The notes beneath the pieces are model-generated. The model did not search any database. It saw only the letters and a list, made by a program, of their open reading frames with translations, and was not told where the DNA came from. 64,000 bases of DNA from Meandrina meandrites (Eukaryota > Cnidaria > Anthozoa > Scleractinia > Meandrinidae), in contig OY855903.1 in the NCBI GenBank assembly GCA_963693305.1, positions 35,575,251-35,639,250 on the forward strand. Direction: 5' to 3'. Position numbers and translations under genes: made by a program. Of this stretch, positions 53,851 to 64,000 are shown piece after piece (position 1 is the stretch's first letter; the number at the start of each line of letters is the position of its first letter).

Positions 53851-56800
53851 AGAAGTTCGCTGTTTACTCTTTTACTCAAACTATATATATATATATCTAT
53901 ATATATTTTACAGTTTTGTGTTTTGAGAGTTGTCCTTTGTATGGAAGCGAGGATGGAGTTGATTAAAGGGTTAAAATCAGGGTGAATTGACGTACCTGTA
54001 GTTTCCTTTTAATTAAGGCATTTCATAAGGTTTAAACATCACTTGTAAAATAATGTTTCAGTTTTCTTCTTGTCAGAGTTGACAAAGACTTTAAAATTTT
54101 GTTAAAGATAATAAAATGATGTCAGTCAATTTCAGAGTCTTTATTTATTTACCACTAGCTAAAACTCCTCTGGAAGACTGGTTGATCAAATCCACTCCTG
54201 TAAACATCTGAGTCCGGGTCTGTATACTTTACAATCCATTCTTGTTTTAACTGAATTTTCTGGATTGTTTATCTCGCAATCCAAGACCAGATATTCAAAC
54301 TCCAGTCTTGTTAAGAGGGAGTCTCCCTAATTTTCGACCGGTCGGTTCCTGATCGAAAAATCAAATCGCCTGATTTTTTGTGAGGTGAAAGACCTTCATT
54401 CCAAAGTAACAAAACCACAATCTTTTTGGTTCTTGGCTTAACGTTTTTTTCGCTAGAGCTAAAAATAATTTTGACCGAATTTTGCTCGCGCGCGACCGAA
54501 AATCAAGACGATTGTTTACCTTTTTTAAGCGATCGGTGCAAAGCAAGGACAAACTGTACCGCCATAATTTTTACATAGCAAGAAAGATCTACTTCTATTT
54601 TATGAGCTATAGGAGTTTCAAGCAATTTGAAGTTAATCTATTGGCATCCTATGATATTACTCACCCCTACGTTAGGAGGCTCGAGGGACAACCCGAAAAT
54701 TGGTCATTTTGTGGAACTCTTTTCTCAGCTGGCGGATAAAATCAAAACATGGCAGTTACATCAATGTAAAGCCTTAACCTTCCCCTACACGAATATGTAA
54801 AAAAATATTGTCTATGACGCCTTTCCTGTAAATGTCGAGGGGATAATTTTTCCTAATTTTGAGAAATTATCAAAAACAACACCAAATCGCTAATTGTTTA
54901 AAATTTGAATACCTTGGACCAATACCGGTCTTACATCAAGAAAACTAAAGAAAAGTAAACTAAAACATTAGGGAATAGAAATAAAAAGCCATATTCAATA
55001 GTGTTTTCAATTTTTAGTTCGCCGTTTCATTTTATTGGGAGGAGAGTGATCATCGGCTCATTAAATATTCACCGAACAGTGAAATTCGATCCAAACCAGA
55101 ACTGTCAAATTTCATATAGCACTGGCCATCTTAATTTCATTGAATCTCGTTTCAAATCACATTTGTACACAAAACAAATATCCTGAAAATGCTATTTTGT
55201 TGTTGTGTTTAAGTTTAAGCCAAATCTGAGCTTTGAATACGCACTTAGAATACAAACGGAGTTCACTCACGATTTACTCGACCACTGTCAACACTGAATC
55301 GAAATTCATTTTCTCTGATTGTTGGACTATAAATTGACTTAATTTACCTGAGTTACAAAAGACTTTTCCCCTTTTTCTTTTGACTTTTTCTGTTGGTGAT
55401 GCATTTAAATTACCGGTGCAATTAGGAGCTTTGATTCAATCAACGAGCTGCCAGTCCGGTTCTGGCTCTATCTGTCACGCAACGCTAAGGGGTGAAACAA
55501 GACCACTCTTGCAATTGAAGCTCGTTGAGAATATCAGTTTTCATCATCGTTTAAAATGTTGTCTCGAATCCCTATAACAAAGCTGTCTAGAAAATATTGT
55601 AGAAGTGCACAGGACAGAAAAACACTAATTTTTGCTTGTTTCATTTGTAATTATTTGGTGTAGTCAGAGCTATGAAAGTACTGCGGAAATTTGGATGTAG
55701 TTTCTTTTTTTCATTTTGGAACAAGGGTTGCATATTATAAGGGCCAAATATAAAGAGGGTATAGAAAGTTGGAGAAGTCTGAAGAGATGAGTGGTGGTGG
55801 AGTGTGCTTGTAGTGTAGTATGTTGCAAGTTTTGTGAGATAGATATTCAACACCTTTTTGGGTTAGATTCAGAATAGCCAGCCATATTTGCAAGAGATGA
55901 AAATGTTGCTTATACAGTCGATCTTATAATAAGGTTATCCAAAAAGTAAATAATCGTTAGCAGTGCCAAAGCAAGAAATGTGATGCTGGGCAATGAAGCT
56001 TTTTCGTACCTTTGCTCTATCCGTTGGATGATGTTATGTGTAATGTGCACACTATGACTGACATAACTATTATTTTAACTGTGTTTAAGGGACCGGTCAT
56101 TATTTATCGTCTGGAGCGGGGAGAGGGGAGGGGGGTGCGGGGGATTTTTGTTGTTACACCGTAGCATTCACCTGATCTCCCCATAAAGTATATAGCATTT
56201 GAAAGATCCCCCCTCATTCGTGGTGGAAGCTTTCATGATCCCCGCCCCCTCCTTTCCAAGCCACCACAAAATATCAAGTTCATTGCAAGTGCGGATGGCA
56301 GTAAACTGTCAAGGACGCCTTGAATTGTGCAGCCGATTTGTTATCATTCACCGACAGCAATCGAAAGGTTCTCTATCATGATGTAGAGAACACCATACCA
56401 AAAAACTGTTCGCAAGTGATGAGCTGAAATATTTTCAGAAAGCTCAAAAGCGAGTAATGGTGCTCTACGAAGAACTGCAGAGAGCCTCAAAATAAGTTGA
56501 CAACATCTCTAATGAATTGAACCTGAAGAGGAAGTTTCTATTTCGCATGGAGAAAGATCAACAATCGTGATTGTTGCTGTTGTTGTTGTTTTCAATAATA
56601 TCGCACCGTTCGGCTGCATTGAACAAACCTTTCCATTGGCTCTTATTAAAATGCCTCTTTAAAGAATTTGACCATGGAACCTTAACATTTGAAATACAGA
56701 ACTTAAACAATTTCAAGCCATTGCACAACGATTATTTATGTGATGAGATCGTGCCTGGATAAGAGCACGCAGAAGCCAAAACATAATAATAGCATAAAAG

Positions 56801-57191
56801 GAGGCGATCAATTGGCAGGGTTCAAGTTATTTACGGCGATCCCACCTCCACATGAAATTTTCAGACGTTTTTCTGGTCCCCTCCCCCACCCTCTTAATCT
56901 CTGTCAATTACAGCTGATCCCCACTTCGGTCTTCAGAAAACTATGTGGTCTCCTCCAACATCCTCGAGTTTTCGTCTGGATTATTCAATAAGAATTTATT
57001 TTGACCTACTCAGTGCGGGATCCAAACTTGGGTACAATTAAGGTGGTGGTATTGAAAAAATAACCGCTAATGCTGCCATAAAATAGCACTGCCTTGGTCC
57101 TTCAATCATCAAAAAACCGGTTATTTCATCTACTTACAAGCTGGTGGCCAAAAACTTAAAAGTTACCTTACTGAAAGATTAAATCGCCTCC

Positions 57192-57391
57192 TAGCCTGCG
57201 TAGCTGGCGGGATTTCGCTAGCGAGTGCTTTTTTTAGCGGCCGCATGCTTTGGTCTTGGCCGCCAAGCAGCGAGGGGTTTGGTGAGGAGTCAAGTTGAGA
57301 TCACTCGCGGCTCAGCCGCTCAGCGACGCGGGCTTCACCCGCACGAGCACAATTGACTTGTGCCCACTAATTCCACCAGCTGCGCAGGCTA
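57192..57391. mobile_element. 200-bp palindromic MITE
   Basis: TAGCCTGCGTAGCTGG at the left pairs with CCAGCTGCGCAGGCTA at the right. The interior is GC-rich (GCGGCCGC, CGCGGCTCAGCCGC) and stands out from the AT-rich surroundings. It lies in the spacer of the large foldback. Confidence 0.65.
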
Positions 57392-57655
57392 ATCCCCTCC
57401 CTCACTATTCCCTCCATGGGATCTGCCAATGCTACCAATTACCTGCAACTTTAAATCAGGCAGGATCACCCGGGATAAAGCAACAGCTGTTAAATATCGC
57501 TTTGTTTTAAAACAAGTCCCACCAAATAGGAACTTTCAAAAATTACCCAATATCTGTATAAATACAAATGCTGTCGGTGAGATATAGATACGCGATTCCA
57601 TTCCTATTCGCAGGAGTGACCAAGGATACTTACTTGTTTATATAATTTGTTTCAT

Positions 57656-57706
57656 CAGTACTTATCCAGTGGATAGGATTATCCACTGTTTGAAAAACTA
57701 GGCCCA
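57656..57706. mobile_element. Half copy of the GGATAA-type palindromic MITE
   Basis: CTTATCCAGTGGATAGGATT and CTAGGCCC match one end of the element at 40619-40785. The other end is missing. Confidence 0.55.
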
Positions 57707-59699
57707 GACTTATAAGATATATTTACCGAAGGAGGGGATCTCCCTGTAGTCACTATAGTAAAGTACGCTCTATTTTATAAGAATCGTTTTTATAAGAACG
57801 TCGAGGCTGAAAAAGGACAAAAATTAAAAACATCCTTAGAACGTACCCAAATCTGAAATTTGGCTACGAACAAATTTTATACTTTCCTATTCGTTGTAAG
57901 TGACAAATATGTGTGTATATACTAAATGAAGAATCAAGTCGTGAATCTTTAATCAAATAAGACCTAGAACAAACATTGTATTCACCCATGAACGTGACGT
58001 GAAAATGTACATATCAGTTTAAATAAAACTATTTTCACAGGGGTGGATCTAGGGGAGCGTGCAGGCGGTGCGGGGAGGCTTTCTAATACAACTGGCATTC
58101 TGCAAACACCCCTCCTTAGAAAAATCCTGGGTCTGCTCCTGTTTAAGAACATTTTAGGCTTAAATCATCGAAAACGTTCGGACAAAAATGAGACGTTCTC
58201 TCCCAGAAGGGATACCTTTTTCAGGCTGCAGCTCTATGAAAATGTAAGGTTTTTTTATGAGTTGAAATAGACAAAAGGATAAAATTTAGGTATTTGAAAG
58301 GACCTTTCAAAAATATATCTCGAACACAGCCACCGAAAGGGTAAACGTGAATTTAAGTGACATTTTAAGAGGTCCAAAGAAGAAATAGAAGATAGAGGAA
58401 GTTGACCCCAACGTAAGAGCACCTGGTGTACCCCCGTTTTAAGTATTTTAAGGGAATTGGACCTCATGTGCAAGAAAATTATGAGTACTCCCCAACCCTG
58501 GGCAATTTCACCGCTGAGTGTTGCGTGACAGATAAGGCCAGAACCGGACTGGTAGTTCGTTCATTGAATCAGAGCTCCAAATTGCACCGGTCATTTAAAT
58601 GCATCACCAACAGAAAAAGTCAAAAGAAAAAGGGGACAAGCCTTTTGGAACTCAGGTAAACTAAGTCAATTTATAGTCCAACAATCAGAGAAAATGAATT
58701 TCGATTCAGTGTTGACAGTGGTCGAGTAAATCGTGAGTGAACTCCGTTTGTATTCTAAGTGCGTATTCAAAGCTCAGATTTGGCTTAAACTTAAACACAA
58801 CAACAAAATAGCATTTTCAGGATATTTGTTTTGTGTACAAATGTGATTTGAAACGAGATTCAATGAAATTAAGATGGCCAGTGCTATATGAAATTTGACA
58901 GTTCTGGTTTGGATCGAATTTCACTGTTCGGTGAATATTTAATGAGCCGATGATCACTCTCCTCCCAATAAAATGAAACGGCGAACTAAAAATTGAAAAC
59001 ACTATTGAATATGGCTTTTTATTTCTATTCCCTAATGTTTTAGTTTACTTTTCTTTAGTTTTCTTGATTTAAGACCGGTATTGGTCCAAGGTATTCAAAT
59101 TTTAAACAATTAGCGATTTGGTGTTGTTTTTGATAATTTCTCAAAATTAGGAAAAATTATCCCCTCGACATTTACAGGAAAGGCGTCATAGACAATATTT
59201 TTTTACATATTCGTGTAGGGGAAGGTTAAGGCTTTACATTGATGTAACTGCCATGTTTTGATTTTATCCGCCAGCTGAGAAAAGAGTTCCACAAAATGAC
59301 CAATTTTCGGGTTGTCCCTCGAGCCTCCTAACGTAGGGGTGAGTAATATCATAGGATGCCAATAGATTAACTTCAAATTGCTTGAAACTCCTATAGCTCA
59401 TAAAATAGAAGTAGATCTTTCTTGCTATGTAAAAATTATGGCGGTACAGTTTGTCCTTGCTTTGCACCGATCGCTTAAAAAAGGTAAACAATCGTCTTGA
59501 TTTTCGGTCGCGCGCAAGCAAAATTTGGTCAAAATTATTTTTAGCTCTAGCGGAAAAAACCTTAAGCCAAGAACCAAAAAGATTGTGGTTTTGTTACTTT
59601 GGCATGAAGGCCTTTCACCTCACAAAAAAATAGGCGATTTGATTTTTCGATCCGGAACCGACCGGTCAAAAATTAGGGAGACTCCCTCTTAATACCTAG

Positions 59700-60090
59700 T
59701 TACAAGTCTGTTTGTGTTGAAATCCAAAAACGGTTGTTTGAAAATCCAATGTTGTTTATAACTTATTCCAAGTCTGGTTGTGTTAAATCCAAAAATGGTT
59801 ATTTGAAAATCCGATGTTGTTTACAGCTAATTGCAAGTCTGTTTGTGTTAAAATCCAAAAATGGTTATTTGGAAATCCAGTGTTGTTTGTGACTTATTCC
59901 AAGTCTGTTAATGTTTACATCCAAAAATGGTTGTTTGAAAATCCAATTTTGTTTACAACTAATTCCAAGTCTGTTTTTTGTTAAAATCCGATACTGGGTA
60001 TTTAAAAATCCAGTCTTGTTATTACCGTATTCCAGGTCTGTTTATCTTAAAGTCCAGGTCTGAGTTTATCAAAAACCATGTTTGTAAGAT
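59700..60090 (+). repeat. 66-bp tandem array, about six units
   Basis: CAAGTCTG starts units at 59703, 59769, 59834, 59900, 59966 and 60032 (65-66 bp apart). Units share AAATCCAAAAATGGTT and AATCCAATGTTGTTTA. Diverged units also occupy about 54170-54310 on the other side of the foldback, so the array was split by that insertion. Confidence 0.8.
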
Positions 60091-60124
60091 ATTACATCCA
60101 AATTTGGATTGCCATATTTCAAGT

Positions 60125-60240
60125 ATGGTTTTCCACAATTTTTCAGGTTTGGATAAATATAAAATCCAAACAGGAAACCAAACCTGGAAAAATTGCATTT
60201 TTTCCAGGTTTGGATTACTCAAAAAATCCAAACAAAAAAC
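60125..60240. repeat. Hairpin next to the tandem array
   Basis: CAATTTTTCAGGTTTGGAT pairs with the complement in CCAAACCTGGAAAAATTG, and further TCCAAAC / GTTTGGA motifs surround it. The sequence from 60260 to 61440 has no feature I recognise. Confidence 0.5.
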
Positions 60241-61440
60241 AAGTAAAATCCAACTGAAATCCTACTTGGAAATTTGGGATTTTTCCCAGTGGGAAGCCAT
60301 TTTTTTGATTGAAAACTGAAGGGATTTATAACTTTGGAGTGAAGAATTAGCTGAAACACGTCACCTAGATGTGCACCAACATGGCGGACAATAATTCTGT
60401 GACGTCACGTGAAAACAATCTATTGAAAGTCTCTGATTCTTTGCAGTAACACTCTGCTTGTCGTGTTTCACAATATGACTTTTACAACTTGGTTACCATG
60501 GCGACATACTAGGTTCCAGATCCCCCCAATGCAAAAGGCTTTTCTGGCCAATTGTAGCATTCTTTTTTGATATTGGAAAATAATGCTTTACACGCAAGAT
60601 CTGGCAAGCATATCAATGGATTTGGCAGACATCTTTCCTGGGTTTAATTTTTCCGAACTGAAAAATTCTAAAATATTTAAAAAAAATTTATGGGGACTGG
60701 AAAAGAGTTAGTTGCCATGGTAACATAATTTAATTACAACTGTAGGTATGTCACCTGTGGAACTATAAGTCTGCCAAGTTTCATCGGTCTCTGCAGAAAA
60801 ATGACCAAGAACTTAATTTTTGTACTTGACAAAAAATTGGGTTGAGTAGATGACGTCATCAGTCCCCTAATTTGCATATTTTACGATTTTTTAAGCTTAA
60901 ATATCTCCGGAACTAAACTAGATCTTTGAAAACGGAAAACAGCATTTTGAATCTTTCGTTAAATACTCTTTGAAACGCCTAAAATTGCAAGGGGTGAAAA
61001 TTTGATCATAGTAGCACTTTAAAACATGAGTTGACACTGCTAATAGCTTGGGAAGACTCACATGAACCAAAATTTTGATTTTTCTTTATTTTTGCCCAAT
61101 CTGTTAATTAAGAGCCAAATAAACATATTTTGAAGTTTCAAAGTAATTGGACTTTGCAAGTTTAAAAGTGCTTATTTTTGGCCTTCACAATCGCGGAGCA
61201 GTCGGAAAAATTGTCGGGAAATTGTCGGAAACACAACTAAGACGTCACTGTTGGTGACCTGTAAGATTCAAAGGGAAATTCAAAGCCGTTCAGTTCTGAA
61301 GTTCACCAAGTTGATGACTTCGTTTAAAGCGGAAAATCATGGTGTTTTGAGCAGCAATAAACTGAAATAATACAAAGTCTAGAGTAAGTACATTTAAGTT
61401 TTCTGAAGATTCAAAATTTAGAGAACGTTGGGTTGTAAAA

Positions 61441-61730
61441 GTGAAAAGAGAATTGTTGAACCAAAACAAGCACTCACGCATTTATGCGGCTCATTTCACT
61501 GAAAACTGTATTAAACAAAATCTATCAGTAAGAAGGTTTCTGGGTTCTGCCTTCAAGTCTCTAAGACTTGCCTTAAAGAGGATGCAGTCCCAACGACTTT
61601 TTGATCAGAAAATTAAATACGGCGAAGAGTGCCCGCCGAAGAACAAATTAAATACGGTGAAGAATGCCAGCCGAAGAACAGAGAGACTATGTACAACTGT
61701 TCGTTCATCTTTTGCTTAATGTAGCAAGTT
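61441..61730 (+). pseudogene. THAP-domain remnant
   Basis: NKHSRIYAAHFTENCIKQNL followed by SVRRFLGSAFK matches the C-terminal half of a THAP zinc finger (usually RICSAHF...), with the cysteine replaced by tyrosine. Further on, a 35-bp block (AAATTAAATACGGCGAAGAG...) is tandemly duplicated at about 61613-61682 and shifts the frame. The N-terminal half of the finger is not seen upstream. A decayed piece of a THAP-type transposase or host gene. 61740-63530 shows no other gene. Confidence 0.45.
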
Positions 61731-63535
61731 GGAAGTATGGAATTTTAATAACTAGAGCTTGTTATTTTGATTATTAACACTTTTATTTTGTTGGTTTGGC
61801 TTGGCAAGTATTGCGAACTTCAATATCAACTTCAGTATCGATTCAGTATCCTCACCGAATAATGCAGCTTCCACATGCACGCTTTTTGAGACGTGTTTTT
61901 GACGCTTGTTAATAAGTACAAGCTAAATAAAATTTACATCTCTGTGGCCAAAATATGGACTATAAACAGGTAATAGAAACAAACCTCACAGGGTCCGCAG
62001 AGACAGTCGGTAAACGCTCTGTATTTATTATTCACCACTGAATACTCCTTCAGCTGAAAACGACACAAATTTATTCATTCAAGAAAGTTTTACCCTGTGT
62101 GATGGTTTGCGGTTTCGAATTTGCATTGAGAAATATCCCTTCATTCAAGTTAAATTTTTGTGTAGAAATTTATTCTTGTGTTTTGTGCGACTCTTGAGTA
62201 CGAAAAAGAAAATAGTGAATACAATCTTAGCTTTTGGCCACATCCACATTCGCGCTCATACCGATCTGGGTTTGCAAGCCGCACACGTCCTGATTATATA
62301 TAATTGCGTGCAAATCAAAAAAAAAACCTGCATTTCAGTTGAGGTATATAACAAAATCTTTGTTCCATACCAAGCTGAGCGGACTGATGATTTTTATTAG
62401 CCATCCAGTGTTTGAAATCATCCTATATCGCTCAATGCTTACAATTTTACTCAGTGCTTTCATAATTATTAATCTTTTAAACTGGATTCCAGTGTAGTAA
62501 AAAATATAACTACCATGTTTTAAAAGAACTTAGGTCTTTTCAGAATTACTTGAATTACTGAGACTGACTCAAACTCTCAAACTTAACATTATTCGCTCTT
62601 CAAATGACGATCGTCCCCTCGATCGCAAAGCCGTCAAAAACAAAACTATTACGTCACAAAATTCAAAGCTCGATCACTTCCTTCCATTCCAATGCGAGGT
62701 CATTTTGGAAACGTTTTCGTGAAGCCTTCGGGAATCTTCGTATTTTTTGCTTTAGCTCGTGCCTTTAGGCTCAGAAAGCAAAATTTCAACTTGAGTTTAC
62801 TTTATAATGTGTTTATTTAGTGTTTGGTTGCTTTAAAATGGCCAAAGAAAAAAGGCTGAAATTTTGGTTCATTTGACCTTTAATCAGCAGAGAGAAGGTG
62901 GTTGTCATCGATTGTTGCAGCAGATTATCCACAGACATTTCTCACAGAAATTTTCAAGTGCTCAAAGAGTACAGTTACTGCTGCACGTGTTCACTGCATT
63001 TTGTTTGGTAGAGGGGGAGTTCCACCCAAGTCCTTGAAATGTAGTCGTCAGCTAGTGTGTGTCACAGGACACTTTAGATCAATTGTTTGAGTTCCTTTTG
63101 CGTGATGACATATCACGACCTTCATCATGCAGGAGTGTTGTGATTGATTGATGGAGAGGAAACCCCAGTACACTACTGACAAAATTCTCACGAGGTATTT
63201 ACATGTTTTTCCTATTGAGTACTCTTGGTGTACATGTAAAGTTGTTTCTGCTGAATTTGTCCCTTGTCTCTTGCAAACGTACCAGCCATGAACAGTTGTC
63301 ACATTTTCATACAATTTTGCATACTTGTATTGAGCAGTAATAAAAATGTTTTAGTCAATAATTATGTAAACCATTTTTAAATTGGTCAGCTCTACACTGG
63401 CTCCAGCATAATCCGCCATACGGAAAAAGATGGCGCCGCGCACGGAACTCTGGGTAAATCAACGAAACAAAATGTAAACACAGGTCCTGTAGTGACCGAC
63501 AGTGTTGGAATGTAAATTTATTTTGCACGGAAACA

Positions 63536-64000
63536 ATGCCTTTGAAGTGCGCTGTGGGGGGTTGTCCTCACAAAAGCTGGGTTCATAAGACTCTTCGGTT
63601 TCATAGCTTTCCCAGGAACGAAAAAAACAAGGCGAAAATGGATATCAACTGTTAAGAAAAAGGACAAAAAGTTACAAGTGGGAAGTGAGCAATCGTGTAT
63701 GCAGTGCTCATTTTAAAGATGGACATAAGTAAGGATGCAACAATATCCCGGCCATCTTCCCTCGATGGGACGTAAAAACAGGCCAAATTGTGTGGCCAGT
63801 GGATATCTCTTACCTTTTGAAAGAGAAACCAGCAGAACAGCATAAGAGCGAAGACACGGTGAGTTTAAATGTACCAAAAACACAGAACGGTTCTTATACA
63901 AACAAAATTTCGATCGATGAAAATGATAATACACTTGAAACACAACCTTCTGTTTTGCAAGAGATGGTTGAGAAGACATGTCAATGTCATTATGAGACCG
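63536..64000 (+). pseudogene. THAP-domain gene, frameshifted, running off the window
   Basis: The ATG at 63536 begins MPLKCAVGGCPHKSWVHKTL and RFHSFPRNEKNKAK, the first half of a THAP zinc finger. The frame shifts near 63635 (WISTVKKKDKKLQV) and again near 63690 (RVCSAHFKDGHK), then after a stop continues as NIPAIFPRWDVKTGQIVWP and VDISYLLKEKPAEQHK to the window edge. A sequence with AAGATGGCGCC upstream (63427) resembles a TATA-less initiator or YY1-type site, which is only suggestive. Whether a DDE nuclease follows cannot be seen. At least two frame breaks argue for a pseudogene. Confidence 0.6.

Larger units (their letters stand above)
54315..59688. mobile_element. 5.4-kb foldback element with about 1.2-kb arms, TTAA borders
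   Basis: The left arm (54315-55498) and right arm (58507-59688) are inverted copies. Two open stretches in them (85 and 61 codons) translate identically from both arms, so divergence is very low. The outer ends read GAGGGAGTCTCCCTAATTTT and are bordered by TTAA (54311-54314 and 59689-59692). The flanks belong to one 66-bp tandem array, showing the site before insertion. The 3-kb spacer holds two MITE pieces but no gene I recognise, and 55499-57190 and 57710-58500 are otherwise featureless. Non-autonomous; the TTAA border suggests a piggyBac- or Kolobok-like mechanism. Confidence 0.75.

Noticed and set aside
53880..53912. AT-dinucleotide stretch as an origin or regulatory site
   Set aside because: Simple (TA)n microsatellite; nothing else supports function.
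54482..54739. 85-codon open frame identical in both arms of the large foldback
   Set aside because: Identity follows from the inverted repeat; there is no recognisable domain.
1..64000. CRISPR array, bacterial operon or prophage
   Set aside because: Spliced genes, TE content and AT-rich intergenic DNA are eukaryotic; no spacer-repeat pattern is present, and tandem arrays here have no unique spacers.

Overview
The window looks like animal (invertebrate) nuclear DNA, most likely an anthozoan cnidarian such as a stony coral. It is AT-rich, has spliced genes with GT-AG introns, and is dominated by transposable elements: CACTA/EnSpm, ISL2EU, PIF/Harbinger, Tc1/mariner, BEL/Pao, LINEs, a Penelope-like element, THAP-domain remnants and several palindromic MITE families. 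The organism call is an inference from protein flavour and repeat types. I saw no rRNA, tRNA, CRISPR array or bacterial-type operon.

Layout. 0-2 kb: remnant of a gene with an NHL-like stretch, joined to a 5'-truncated LINE. 2-7 kb: mostly unannotatable, with one plausible lone exon. 7.4-15.4 kb: two decayed CACTA transposase fragments flank a 6.4-kb foldback element, which is itself split by a 1.6-kb TIR element and carries a hAT-type MITE. 15.7-29.5 kb: a three-exon gene for a P2X7-type cysteine-rich domain protein. Its 12.9-kb second intron holds an ISL2EU transposon (SAP-SWIM-YqaJ gene on +, THAP-DDE transposase on -). The YqaJ gene is in turn split by a 7.8-kb TA-flanked element carrying an intact six-exon BEN-domain gene and a Tc1-type transposase with histone-like 3' stem-loops. 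29.5-32.4 kb: MITEs and a broken THAP gene. 32.5-36.3 kb: nearly full-length LINE on -. 36.7-40.2 kb: PIF/Harbinger element with an intact transposase and an intact Myb-like partner gene. 40.2-42.7 kb: MITE cluster, LINE 3' end and a Myb-partner fragment. 42.7-47.6 kb: broken 5' part of a BEL/Pao retrotransposon. 47.6-49.1 kb: N-terminal part of a CACTA-type gene on -. 49.5-52.1 kb: intact five-exon SAM-domain gene on +. 52.8-53.9 kb: Penelope-like 3' end with a hammerhead-like motif. 54.3-59.7 kb: 5.4-kb foldback with about 1.2-kb arms, inserted at TTAA inside a 66-bp tandem array. 61.4-64 kb: THAP-domain remnants.

The most unusual structure is the three-level nest at 15.7-29.5 kb. Insertion layers can be peeled off by target-site duplications and reading-frame continuity, and the innermost element combines Tc1-like termini and transposase with a multi-exon BEN gene. 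The genes that look intact at the level of frame and splice phase are the P2X7-type gene, the BEN gene, the Harbinger pair and the SAM gene.
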